A stretch of DNA of 64,000 nt, taken from Pseudoalteromonas luteoviolacea H33-S. GTDB taxonomy: Bacteria; Pseudomonadota; Gammaproteobacteria; Enterobacterales; Alteromonadaceae. The DNA is taken from the NCBI RefSeq assembly GCF_001625695.1, contig NZ_AUXY01000046.1:83541-147540 (forward strand), read 5' to 3'. Shown piece by piece: positions 47,201-56,400 of this stretch. The stretch's first letter is position 1. The number at the start of each line of letters is the position of its first letter. The notes beneath the pieces are model-generated. The model had not been told where the DNA came from and did no database searches. It was given only the letters and a program-made list of their open reading frames with translations. The position numbers were made by a program, and so were the translations under genes.

Positions 47201-47892
47201 CCATCTGTGATGATGTGGTGTGTGGTGATCAGCAAAATATGCTTATCTTCTGCTTGCGTTAATAATGTCGCACGCAGCAACGGGCCATTTTCTAAATCAA
47301 ACAAACGCAAATAAGCGTCACGGGCACGCTGATAAACTTGTTCATCACTTTCACCAACCACGTTTAGCACTTCAAAGCAGACATCTTGCTGAGGATGCAC
47401 CGTTTGCATCGGTTCACCATTTTGCTCAGAAAACGTTGTACGCAAAGAAGGATGACGATCTACTAAAGCTTGCAAAGCCGCCTTTAAGATGGCTAAATCC
47501 AGCTTGGATAACATGCGCCAATGCATAGTCACGTTATATGCTGGGCTTTGCGGTGCGTTGCGATATAAAAACCAAAACGCCTTTTGTCCGTAAGAGAGCT
47601 CAAAGGTCTGAGTCTGCTCGCCTTTGACAAGCGCTGGCAATTGCACAGCATGGGTTGTGCTGCGCTGTGCCTCAAGCGTTTGTGCCATTCTCGCCTCGGA
47701 TACTGTGCGACTTGATGGCGCTGTCAAATACGACAAAATATCCTGTTTGTTGGCTTTCAATTGTGCTTTTAACTCAGAGGGTATGCCCGCTTTAGACGTG
47801 CGCACCATAAGCTCGTCATCTTCAACCCAAATACGACAATCAATCGCCTGCAAATCGGCTAACAGGGTACGTACGGTCTGCATAATGCTCAT
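44287..47892 (-). CDS. NRPS module: TubC docking-C-A(Thr)-PCP
   Basis: A 1201-residue module closely paralogous to the first three domains of the terminal NRPS. TubC docking domain (1-55: VRTLLADLQAIDCRIWVEDDELMV); condensation domain with HHIITDGWS (~227); adenylation domain ~565-1064 ending SGKVDRKALPAPD; PCP with FFEAGGNSMSIVRL (~1117). Pocket residues from FDFSVWE, LNQTPS, WVIFGGE and NMYGITETTVH again give the threonine code. No epimerase or TE. The C-terminal ~40 residues are strikingly basic (RSRAGERRTRQGSMRKQQQT). Its ATG overlaps the preceding PKS stop by four bases. It should add L-Thr in amide linkage to the growing chain before the methylating PKS. Confidence 0.93.
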   Translation of the reverse strand: MSIMQTVRTLLADLQAIDCRIWVEDDELMVRTSKAGIPSELKAQLKANKQDILSYLTAPSSRTVSEARMAQTLEAQRSTTHAVQLPALVKGEQTQTFELSYGQKAFWFLYRNAPQSPAYNVTMHWRMLSKLDLAILKAALQALVDRHPSLRTTFSEQNGEPMQTVHPQQDVCFEVLNVVGESDEQVYQRARDAYLRLFDLENGPLLRATLLTQAEDKHILLITTHHIITDGWSFWNLMSEFLTLYPALKAEKQANLPPLDWHYQDYVRWQNNMFSSEQGDQLWRYWQNQLSEQPPILDLPADRPRPLLQTSNGASIIFTLPKALTQQLKLQARESGHTLYVILVAAFQVLLHRYTGQNDIWVGSAAAGRSLAEFKDICGCFFNFIVLRGKLDSDQSFASFLSQMQKATLEALVHQDYPSLLLIERLKPQRDSNRFPLFQVEFNLQQPHEEDDLAPFFLGADENHIVQRDGLTLKPFRMTQQEGQFDLSIDLIDVAGESLSGICRYSADLFDADRIKRLLGHFETLLAAVAENTQTPIAQLPLLTESEQHQLLHQGQKATVNLEQSSCVHTLFERQAELSPNAVALTFENQQVCYGDLNARANQLAHYLCEQGVGPEVRVGLFVERSLDVVIGLLAILKAGGAYVPLDPDYPAERLAFMVQDAELKVLLCHGATVSRLPKSDALVVDMSAQSDAIAAQSAANPTPLVGLDNLAYIIYTSGSTGKPKGVCVEHKNVLRLFKATEQEYGFGNQDVWTLFHSHAFDFSVWEIWGALIYGGRLVIVPYMTTRSPELFYQLLQAQKVTVLNQTPSAFYQLIEYEQATNVTQSEPLSLRWVIFGGEALTPAKLAPWFERHGEQTPTLVNMYGITETTVHVTLNKLNAKDIASATSNIGQPIADLSAYILDQHQHPVPIGIPGELYVGGAGVTRGYLNRQTLTDERFIVNPFQDTAARLYRTGDLCRWLPNGDIEYLGRVDTQVKIRGFRIECGEIETALLCHEGIVDAVVDAWGEGESRQLVAWLTGASSAEENTTLAWDALRAHLRTSLPDWMIPTQFVFVEKLPLTPSGKVDRKALPAPDAAQRDAQAQRVPPKTALEKALADIWCALLTREHIGIHENFFEAGGNSMSIVRLQSKLKEQVDKDVAVAKLFANPTIYTQARYLAGDQQKRANRSRAGERRTRQGSMRKQQQTRQQRRSNRQTDIQR

Positions 47893-50800
47893 ACCTTAAA
47901 CTCCTCTTCGCCTTCTTGTAGCTCTGTTTGCGGTTTCACATTGAGGTTGTGAGGCGGGTTTAACTCAGCGACCAGATCCACCACTGTGGTGCCTTCGCCC
48001 ATAAATTTGGCAATGGAGATATCAACACCCAACTCTGCACGGATGCGATTTCTAAGCCCAACAGTCATCAGTGAATCCAAGCCCATTGAGTTCAGGGCTT
48101 GTGTTGAGTCTAGCTGCGTGGGACAGAGCTTAAGCACCGCAGCGAGTTCTTTGCGAATAAAGTCTTCTAAGATCTCATCATGTGCTTGCCAATCGGCTTG
48201 ATCCAGAAGGTGCTGTACAGCTAGCTGTGGAGATGGCACGTCATTTTCTTGGCTCAACGAACGTAAAAATGCCGGTATTTCACCAGGATAAAACTGCTGT
48301 AAAAAGGCCGGCAAGCCACCAGGAAATACAAATGCATGACTGAGCTGTGGGCTGCTAAGTAAGGCGTCAAGAATGCTGAGGCCTTGCTCAGTTGAGAGCA
48401 TAAAGTCACCTAAGCTTGCTTGCGCATCAGTATCCCCAGCCATGCCGCCATCAGCCCAAAAGCTCCAGTTGATGCTTTGCGCTTGCAAGCCTTGCGAGGT
48501 GCGATATTGGCTAAGTGCATCAATAAAGGCATTGCCCGCAGCATAACTTGCCATGTTGAGGCCACCCAATTGCGCTGCCGTAGAAGAAAAGAGCACAAAA
48601 AAGTCCAGCGCCAAGGACGCGGTATGACAGTGTAAATTCCAGCTACCTTGTACCTTTGCAGCCATGCCTTGGTTAAACTGCTGCCAGCTTTGCTCAACTA
48701 AAGCAGCACGATCTACCACACCCGCGGCATGAATGATGCCCTTAAGTGGCGGCATGTCCGAGCTTAGCTGATGGAAAAGCTGTGCAACCTCATTGTCCTT
48801 TGCCACATCCGCCTGCATCACGAATACGTTAGCGCCCATTCCTTGCAGCTGATTAATGGCCTCTTGCGCGTATTGGGAGGGCGCGTTGCGTCCAACTAAA
48901 GCAATATGACGAGCGCCTTTTTCAACCATCCAACGCGCTAAATGCAGTCCCAATTTACCCATGCCACCTGTGATGAGATAGCTCTTGTCTGCGTACAGAG
49001 AAATATGTCCTTGCACAGGCGCACTGATGCTTGCTTCCATACGCGCGACATATCGCTCGCCATCACGATATGCAATGTGATCTTCTTTTTGCTCGCTCTG
49101 TGCTGTCTGTCTGAGTTCATCTAACAAAGCGGATGTAGAGGGGCTATCTATCATTCCCCCCCAAAGATCTGGGTGCTCTTGTGCAATGACCTTGGCAGTG
49201 CCCCATAGCGGCGCTTGGCATACCGATACCGTATGATTGTTATCACCCACATTTACAGCGTCACGGGTAACAAACCATAGTTTTGCAGATTGCTGCTTCG
49301 CTGCCGCGCGAACAAGATGCAGTGCACTGGCGCCAATATGTGTTTGAGCTTGGTTCAGTGAAGACAATGACAGCGCAGAAGTTGTTGGGGCATCCAAGCT
49401 CCAAAGGTGCACTACGCCAACAGGTAATGCACCATGCTGCTGATTAATATGCGCGAAAAGCGCCTCAAAGTCCGCAGCTTCTTCAGCATCTATGTAGACT
49501 TTTTCGCCAGTAAATGCACTACTGTAACCCCCCTTTACAGTCTCTAACTCGGGGGCCGTTTTACTGTATACCAAGGTGCAGTTATTGCCTTGTTGCTGCA
49601 ACTGTACCGCCAGCGCTTCACCTTCTCCGGCTTGATCTGCAAAGATTAACCAATTACCAAGCGTCTGCGCTTCAACACTTGCTGCTGGCAATGGCGCGGG
49701 TACCCAATTTAATGAGTAGAAATCATCTGCCCCTTGTGCAAAATGACTGCGAAGTGTTTTGCCATCCATTTGCACGGCGGTTAAGCCTTCGATACTTGCA
49801 ACGGCGTTACCCGCTTCATCAAATATTGAAATATCTAAAGTGAGACTTGGTTGCCCAGATTGAGCGTTTTCAATCACCTTAACCACACTCCACAAGGTGT
49901 TGCTGCCTGCACCAAACATGCTCACCTTGTCTATTGATACTGGCAACCAGGTCTTGTCAGCTGATTCCGTTGGGTCAAACATCTGCACAAACATCACCTG
50001 CAAACACGCATCCAGCATAGCGGGATGCAGCCTTTGGCTGGCGTTTAGCAGCGCACCATCAACAAGCAGGTTATCGGCCAGTGTAACCTTGCCAATGGCG
50101 ACGCCCTCACCTTGATGTAATTGCACCAATCCTTGGAAATTAGTCCCATAATGTAAGCCTCGCGATTGCCAAAGTGCGTACTGCTCAGCAACGGGAAGTT
50201 CACTTGGGCAACTAGATAACAGGGCTTCAAGGTCAATGTTCTGAGGCTGACAAACGGTTTGCTCAGCGACAACTTGACCAGTTACATGTGAGCCCCACTG
50301 CCCGTGTTCATCTTGGCTAAATACTTGGAAAGCGTGACTTTGAGCAGCTCTGTCATTATCAGGAGCTGACATCACCGTTTGAATGGAAGAAGTACCCTGC
50401 ACAGGTAAAATCAATGCCTGCTCAAAAGAGATATTTTCCACTGCAATGCTAGAGGTCTTGTCTGCCTGCATTTGCACGCCTGCGCTAAGTGCCATCTCAA
50501 TATAGCCTGCGGCGGGCAGCACAGCGGCACCAAACACGCGATGGCTTACCAACCAAGGTGCAGAATCTTCGCTTATTTCACTGGCAAAACGGGTCTTATC
50601 TGTATCTGCAAGTTGTAATTGTGCACCTAATAAAGGGTGAACCAGCTCATCACTTGTGCTTTGCTTATCCTTGCTCAGTGGCGCCATCCAATAGCGCTGA
50701 CGCTGAAATGCATAAGTTGGTAAAGACACTGGTCGGCGCCCATACCCTGCATCAAATGCTTGCCAGTCCACAAGCCCGCCATGGCAATGCCATTGACCTA

Positions 50801-53318
50801 GGCTCTCTAATAGTTGCAATTCATCATCTTGGCCTGCTCGCAAGCTTGGTAAGAATATATGTGTATGCTCATTCGCTAAACATTGCTTCGCCATCGCCAA
50901 TAAAACAGGTTTGGGCCCGATCTCTATAAATGCTTCAATACCTTGGCTTTGCAGTGTGTCTATCCCAGCGGCGAAGCGTACAGGCGCGCACACATGCTGC
51001 ACCCAATAATCCGCACTTGCGATGTCTGCATTTATCATCTCGCCAGTGACATTGGAGCACACTGGAATACTTGGCTTGGCAAATTGAATACTCGCCGCAA
51101 CGCTTGCAAATTCAGCTAACATCGGTGCCATCATCGCAGAGTGAAAGGCATGAGAAACCGATAACGCTTTACTCTGAATGCCTTGTGTTTCAAGCGTCGT
51201 TACCAAGCGCGCCATCGACTCAGTATCACCAGAGATAACGATATTTTCAGGGCCATTTACAGCGGCAATCGATAAGCGCTCAGCAAAAGGCGCGATCAAG
51301 CTCTGTGCCTTGGCTTCATCCACAGGCAATACGCGCATTTCGCCCGACTGACACAAGCTGTGCATCAAACGTCCACGGGCACTGATAAGCTTTAAGCCAT
51401 CTTCTAAACTGAACACCCCAGCGAGGCACGCAGCGACATACTCACCCACACTATGCCCCATGACCGCATCTGGGTGCACGCCCCAAGACTGCCATAACTT
51501 TGCCAGTGCATATTCAATTGCAAACAACACAGGTTGGGTATACTGAGTTTGATTGAGTGCTTCAGCCTTTTGGCCATACAGTAACGCAAGTAATGGCACA
51601 TCTAACGGTCGCAATATGGCATCACAGCGCTCTAGCGTGTCACGAAACAGCACTTGAGACTCAAACAACTGCTGTCCCATTGCAAGATATTGTGCACCCT
51701 GTCCGGTAAATAAAAATGCCAGCTTAGGCGCTTTCTCTGGGGCCTGTGCACTGCTGTATTCTTTGCCTCTAAGTTGCTGTTTCGCGTCTTCCAATGAACT
51801 GGCAACTAAGCTTAACCGATGGGAGAAATGTGCTCGTTTATTGGCTGCGGTGTAGCACACATCCGCAAATGCCAAATCAGGGTGGCTGTCTAAATATTGC
51901 GCTAACTTACCTGCCTGTTGTGCCAACGCCTGTGCGGATTTTCCAGATAAGGTCAAAACATGATGTTGTCGCTCAGTACTCTGTTTAACACGCGGTGCGT
52001 TAACCGTGGGCGCTTCTTCTAGCACCATATGCGCATTAGTCCCGCCCATGCCAAATGAACTGACGCCCGCTCTGCGTGGCGCCTCTTTGCGTGGCCATGG
52101 CGTCAATTCGGTATTGACGTAAAAAGGGCTACTGGCAAAATCGATGCTTGGGTTTGGTGCACTGTAGTGCAAACTGGGTGGGATCTGCTGATGCTTTAAC
52201 GACAGCACGGTTTTTATCAAACCAGCAATGCCAGCTGCGGCATCCAAATGACCTAAATTAGATTTCACCGTCCCAATCGGACAATAGCCTTTTTTCTGGG
52301 TGCCAAACCGAAATGCCCGTGTCAGAGCGGCAATTTCGATGGGGTCGCCAAGCTTGGTGCCTGTACCATGTGCTTCAACATAAGAAATAGTCTCTGGGTC
52401 AACATCCGCAATGGCTTGTGCCTCAGATATCACCGCTGCCTGTCCCTCAACACTTGGGGCGGTAAAGCCAACTTTACCCGCACCGTCGTTGTTGATGGCA
52501 GAGCCTTTGATCACCGCGTATATGGTATCGCCATCAGCCAGCGCATCATCCAGGCGCTTTAACGCCACGACGCCAGCCCCATTGCCCGGTACTGTGCCCT
52601 GCGATTGCGCATCAAAAGCACGGCAATGGCCATCGGGAGATAACATCATGGCCTCATGATAAAAATACCCACTTTCATGGGGCACACGGGCTGAAATTCC
52701 TCCCGCCAGCGCAATATCACACTCGCCATTTATCAAGCTTTGACACGCCATATGTGTCGCGACAAGCGAGGTGGAGCAGGCCGTTTGAATGCTGACCGCA
52801 GGCCCCTTTAAATCCAGTTTATACGCGGCATGTGTCGCCAAATAATCCTTGTCATTACCCAATAAAGTTGAAAACGCTTGCGCCTCTAAAAATGGCAGTT
52901 GATCCGATACGCGGTCAAAGAAATAGCTCGTCATGCCAGCGCCAGCGTACACACCGATAGAGTAAGTGTCTTTGTCGACAACATAGCCCGCATCTTCTAA
53001 TGCTTCCCATGCACACTCTAAAAAAATACGCTGCTGCGGATCGGTGGACTCTGCCTCTTTCGGAGATAAACCAAAAAAGCCCGCATCAAATTTATCGATG
53101 TCCTCAAGCACAGAGCCGGCTTTTACATAATCAGGCCGAGCCATCGTCGAGGCACTGATCCCCGCTTTTTGCAACGCGTCGTCTGAGAAGGTAGTAATAG
53201 ACTCTACGCCGTGCTTGAGGTTATACCAAAACTCGTCCGCCGTTTTTGCACCGGGAAAACGACAGGACAAGCCAATCACTGCGATATCCGAGTCACTTAT
53301 CGATTCAAAAGTCGTCAT
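47889..53318 (-). CDS. Type I PKS: KS-AT-DH-KR-ACP
   Basis: An 1809-residue module. KS with VSIQTACSTSLVATH (~181), EAHGTGTKLGDP and NLGHLDAAAG; AT with GHSVGEYVAAC (~621) and SHAFHS (malonyl type); DH with an intact HRVFGAAVLP (HxxxGxxxxP, ~926) and LHPAMLDACLQ (~1101); KR with YLITGGMGKLG (~1449) and SYAAGN; ACP with LNSMGLDSLMTVGLRNRI (~1748). No ER, so the ketide should leave with an alpha,beta double bond. The acidic C-terminal tail ends GEEEFKV, very like that of the third PKS, and should bind the TubC domain of the next NRPS. It starts 88 bp after the loading NRPS. It should extend the salicyl-thiazolinyl starter. Confidence 0.93.
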   Translation of the reverse strand: MTTFESISDSDIAVIGLSCRFPGAKTADEFWYNLKHGVESITTFSDDALQKAGISASTMARPDYVKAGSVLEDIDKFDAGFFGLSPKEAESTDPQQRIFLECAWEALEDAGYVVDKDTYSIGVYAGAGMTSYFFDRVSDQLPFLEAQAFSTLLGNDKDYLATHAAYKLDLKGPAVSIQTACSTSLVATHMACQSLINGECDIALAGGISARVPHESGYFYHEAMMLSPDGHCRAFDAQSQGTVPGNGAGVVALKRLDDALADGDTIYAVIKGSAINNDGAGKVGFTAPSVEGQAAVISEAQAIADVDPETISYVEAHGTGTKLGDPIEIAALTRAFRFGTQKKGYCPIGTVKSNLGHLDAAAGIAGLIKTVLSLKHQQIPPSLHYSAPNPSIDFASSPFYVNTELTPWPRKEAPRRAGVSSFGMGGTNAHMVLEEAPTVNAPRVKQSTERQHHVLTLSGKSAQALAQQAGKLAQYLDSHPDLAFADVCYTAANKRAHFSHRLSLVASSLEDAKQQLRGKEYSSAQAPEKAPKLAFLFTGQGAQYLAMGQQLFESQVLFRDTLERCDAILRPLDVPLLALLYGQKAEALNQTQYTQPVLFAIEYALAKLWQSWGVHPDAVMGHSVGEYVAACLAGVFSLEDGLKLISARGRLMHSLCQSGEMRVLPVDEAKAQSLIAPFAERLSIAAVNGPENIVISGDTESMARLVTTLETQGIQSKALSVSHAFHSAMMAPMLAEFASVAASIQFAKPSIPVCSNVTGEMINADIASADYWVQHVCAPVRFAAGIDTLQSQGIEAFIEIGPKPVLLAMAKQCLANEHTHIFLPSLRAGQDDELQLLESLGQWHCHGGLVDWQAFDAGYGRRPVSLPTYAFQRQRYWMAPLSKDKQSTSDELVHPLLGAQLQLADTDKTRFASEISEDSAPWLVSHRVFGAAVLPAAGYIEMALSAGVQMQADKTSSIAVENISFEQALILPVQGTSSIQTVMSAPDNDRAAQSHAFQVFSQDEHGQWGSHVTGQVVAEQTVCQPQNIDLEALLSSCPSELPVAEQYALWQSRGLHYGTNFQGLVQLHQGEGVAIGKVTLADNLLVDGALLNASQRLHPAMLDACLQVMFVQMFDPTESADKTWLPVSIDKVSMFGAGSNTLWSVVKVIENAQSGQPSLTLDISIFDEAGNAVASIEGLTAVQMDGKTLRSHFAQGADDFYSLNWVPAPLPAASVEAQTLGNWLIFADQAGEGEALAVQLQQQGNNCTLVYSKTAPELETVKGGYSSAFTGEKVYIDAEEAADFEALFAHINQQHGALPVGVVHLWSLDAPTTSALSLSSLNQAQTHIGASALHLVRAAAKQQSAKLWFVTRDAVNVGDNNHTVSVCQAPLWGTAKVIAQEHPDLWGGMIDSPSTSALLDELRQTAQSEQKEDHIAYRDGERYVARMEASISAPVQGHISLYADKSYLITGGMGKLGLHLARWMVEKGARHIALVGRNAPSQYAQEAINQLQGMGANVFVMQADVAKDNEVAQLFHQLSSDMPPLKGIIHAAGVVDRAALVEQSWQQFNQGMAAKVQGSWNLHCHTASLALDFFVLFSSTAAQLGGLNMASYAAGNAFIDALSQYRTSQGLQAQSINWSFWADGGMAGDTDAQASLGDFMLSTEQGLSILDALLSSPQLSHAFVFPGGLPAFLQQFYPGEIPAFLRSLSQENDVPSPQLAVQHLLDQADWQAHDEILEDFIRKELAAVLKLCPTQLDSTQALNSMGLDSLMTVGLRNRIRAELGVDISIAKFMGEGTTVVDLVAELNPPHNLNVKPQTELQEGEEEFKV

Positions 53319-53406
53319 AGTGTTACTTCCATTAATCTGCTTTGCTTTGAGCCCTGCCCTATTTGGCGCTGACTTAAAAAGACCTTTTTGTCATGTCTGT
53401 TCATGA

Positions 53407-56400
53407 TTAGGAGTTCTCCGCTCGGCTGCGCCTACGTGCTTGCCTTTGATCTTTTGCTGATTTCCGACTGGTGCGCCTTTTATCAACTCGGTTACTGCGA
53501 GCAGCATGTTCAACCACGTCTTCACCTTCTAGGTGCGCTGCCAGTGCATGTATGGTTGGATGTTCAAAGAGTTTGGTGATCGGCACTTCTTGACCTAGTG
53601 CCTCCCACAGCTTGGCGTGAAGCTGCACAATTGAAGCGGAGTCGCCACCGACATCAAAAAAGCTGTCGTAGATCCCAATGTGGGTTCGATTAAGTAACGC
53701 ACACCATATCTCTGCCAAAGTTTGCTCAAGCTCTGTCTCAGGTAGAGTCTGTGTATCACTTTCAAGGCTTTGGGATAAATCTGGTGCTGGCAGTGCTTTA
53801 CGGTCCACTTTGCCATTGGCTGATAATGGCAATGCATCCAGCACAGTGATGGTGGTTGGCACCATATACTCTGGTAATAAACCAGCGACATGGGCCTTTA
53901 ACGCTTTGATTAAGTCACTTTGCGCCTCCTCTGAAAGTACCTTATCTCCCTGTAAAACCACGTACGCCGCAAGAGACTGCAAGTTGTGCGATTCTCCAAA
54001 TGCAGTGACCACCGCAGAGCGAATATCACCATGGTCGGCCAAAATGGCTTCTATCTCTTTGAGTTCAATTCGATGGCCGCGGATCTTCACTTGAAAATCA
54101 GCACGTCCCATGATTTCCAAATTGCCATCTGGCAAGTACCGAGCAAGGTCGCCACTTTTGTACAGCTTTTCACCGCTCTGTGGATGGACAATAAAGAGCG
54201 CATTGGTTTTTTCCTCATCCTGCCAAAAACCTTTTCCTAGACCGCGTCCTCCCACATATAGGTCGCCTGTGACCCAAACAGGGCAAGGCGCAAGGTCTTG
54301 GTTAAGAACATGCAGCGTTTGATTGGCCAGCGGCTTACCATAGGGAATACTCTGCCAATTTGGATCGACGTCTTTGATGACATAGTGGTTATTCCAAATT
54401 GACGTTTCAGTCGGGCCACCTAGCCCAACAACCATCATATCTGGCCACAAGGCACGAATGCGGTTAGGCAGGTCGACAGGGATCCAATCCCCGCTCATCA
54501 TCACCAAACGCATATTTGGTGGCAGCAACTCGTTACGCGGCTCTAGATAATCCACCAGCATCTGTTGTAATGCAGGGACTGTATTCCACACAGTGACCTT
54601 GTGCTCAATCATTAACGCTCGCCAATGTGCGGGATCTCGCAGTCTTTGTTGATCAGGCATTACCAGCGCACCGCCTGCTGCAAGCACCCCAAAGACGTCA
54701 TAAACAGATAAATCGAAATTAAGCGCAGAGAGGCAAATTGCTCTGTCGTTCTCTGTCACTGCAAATTTGCGATTTACATCTAAAATGGTGTTCACTGGTC
54801 CGCGATGCGGCAGCATGGTGCCTTTTGGCTTGCCCGTTGAGCCCGAGGTATAAATCACATAAGCCAGATCTTCAGGGCCTATCGCAACCGGAGTAAGCTG
54901 TGCTTGTTCTTGAGCAAGGTTGTCTTCTGTGAGGGTCAAGCGCGTGATCCCCGCCGAGAGCGCTTGATGCTCAAATTGGGGTTGAGTGAGTGCAAGCGTA
55001 ACCTGACCATCGGCCAAAATCGTGTTGATGCGCGCTTCTGGCTGATGCGCATCAATCGGCAGATAAGCACCACCTGACATCAACACCCCCAGTACCGCCG
55101 CGATTTGCTCCCAGCCTTTTTCCATTACCACAGCCACCAGCGTATTTGGCGCAACATCATGGCGCTGCAACCAATGCGCGGTACGCGTTGCAAGATCTAA
55201 TAATTTGCCATAGCTCACACTGTGGTTGTGAGAGATCACCGCTGGCGCATCAGGGTTTGTCTTAGCTCGAGCGATAAATAATTCATGTAATAATGCGTTG
55301 GATACATCACCAGAAGTATCATTGATGGCTGTGCGTTCAGTGAGCTGCTTTTCCATGAGCAGTGGTTGAAACTTGCTTTGCTGCCAAGTGGCCTCATCAT
55401 TTGCAAGCGACGACAACATGGTGCTATACGCGCTTAACATGTCATCAATTAGCCCCTCTGGGAATAGCTCTTCGATACAGTCCCAATTGAGGATTAACTC
55501 GCCTTTGTTTTCAAAGATTTGATAATCGAGCCATACTTGTGGGGTCTGGCTGACAGTGTAGGCAATGTCACCAAATTGGCTCACTGATGACATATCGGAA
55601 CCAAGCGAGCCAAGCCCCAAAGTGCTACTAAATACCACAGGCATGGCTGCGCGCTGATTGCCGCCTTGTCGCCTCGCCAACTCGCGCAGTACTTGCACAC
55701 CGTGGATTGCATTGTGGTCCAAGTCATCCATCAACTGTTGTTGAATACGCTGTGCACGGGCAATAAATGGTTCTTCAATCGTATGATCCACCTCTAACAA
55801 CAACAGCGAAGTGAAATCACCGACCACATCGTTTATTTGGCGATGTAAAGGCTGGCGCGTAAACAGCGTGATATTGATGACAAAGTGCGCGTTTTTGCTC
55901 CAAATTGCCAGCACTTCGGCAAATACCGATAGCAGCAAGGCCGATGGCGTCAAATTCACTTTGGCTGCACGCGCCTGTAAAGTTTGCCATGTATCCGCAG
56001 GCACTGTGATCCCTCGGTGTGTAAACTCATGGCTCTTCAGCGCTTCAGGTTTAATTGCAAAAGGCAGATCAGGCGTAGGCGGCAAATTATCTAAACGCGC
56101 AAACCAGTAGTCCTTGGCCTTTTGGTAATGTGCGGTTTCTTTAAATGCCTCTTCGGCCAGCACGTAATCGCGGAAGTTGATTTCCAGAGGTTCCAGCTTG
56201 TGTGGCTGATAGATAATGTCATGTAATTCTCTAAAGATCAGGAACATGCTCCATGCATCCATGATCAAAAGATCTAGCCCAACGTGCAAACGGGTGCGGT
56301 TGTTCTCAAGTCGCGTCGCTTTGATTTCAAAAATAGGCCAAGTGTAGGGGTCTAAGATCTGGTGCGACATTTTATCCCGTGTGGCCATGAGTTCTCGCTC

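Noticed and set aside
28046..53318. Methylmalonyl-specific extender units
   Set aside because: All three AT domains carry GHSVGEY and HAFH, the malonyl-type signature; methylation is explained by the MT domain of the second PKS.
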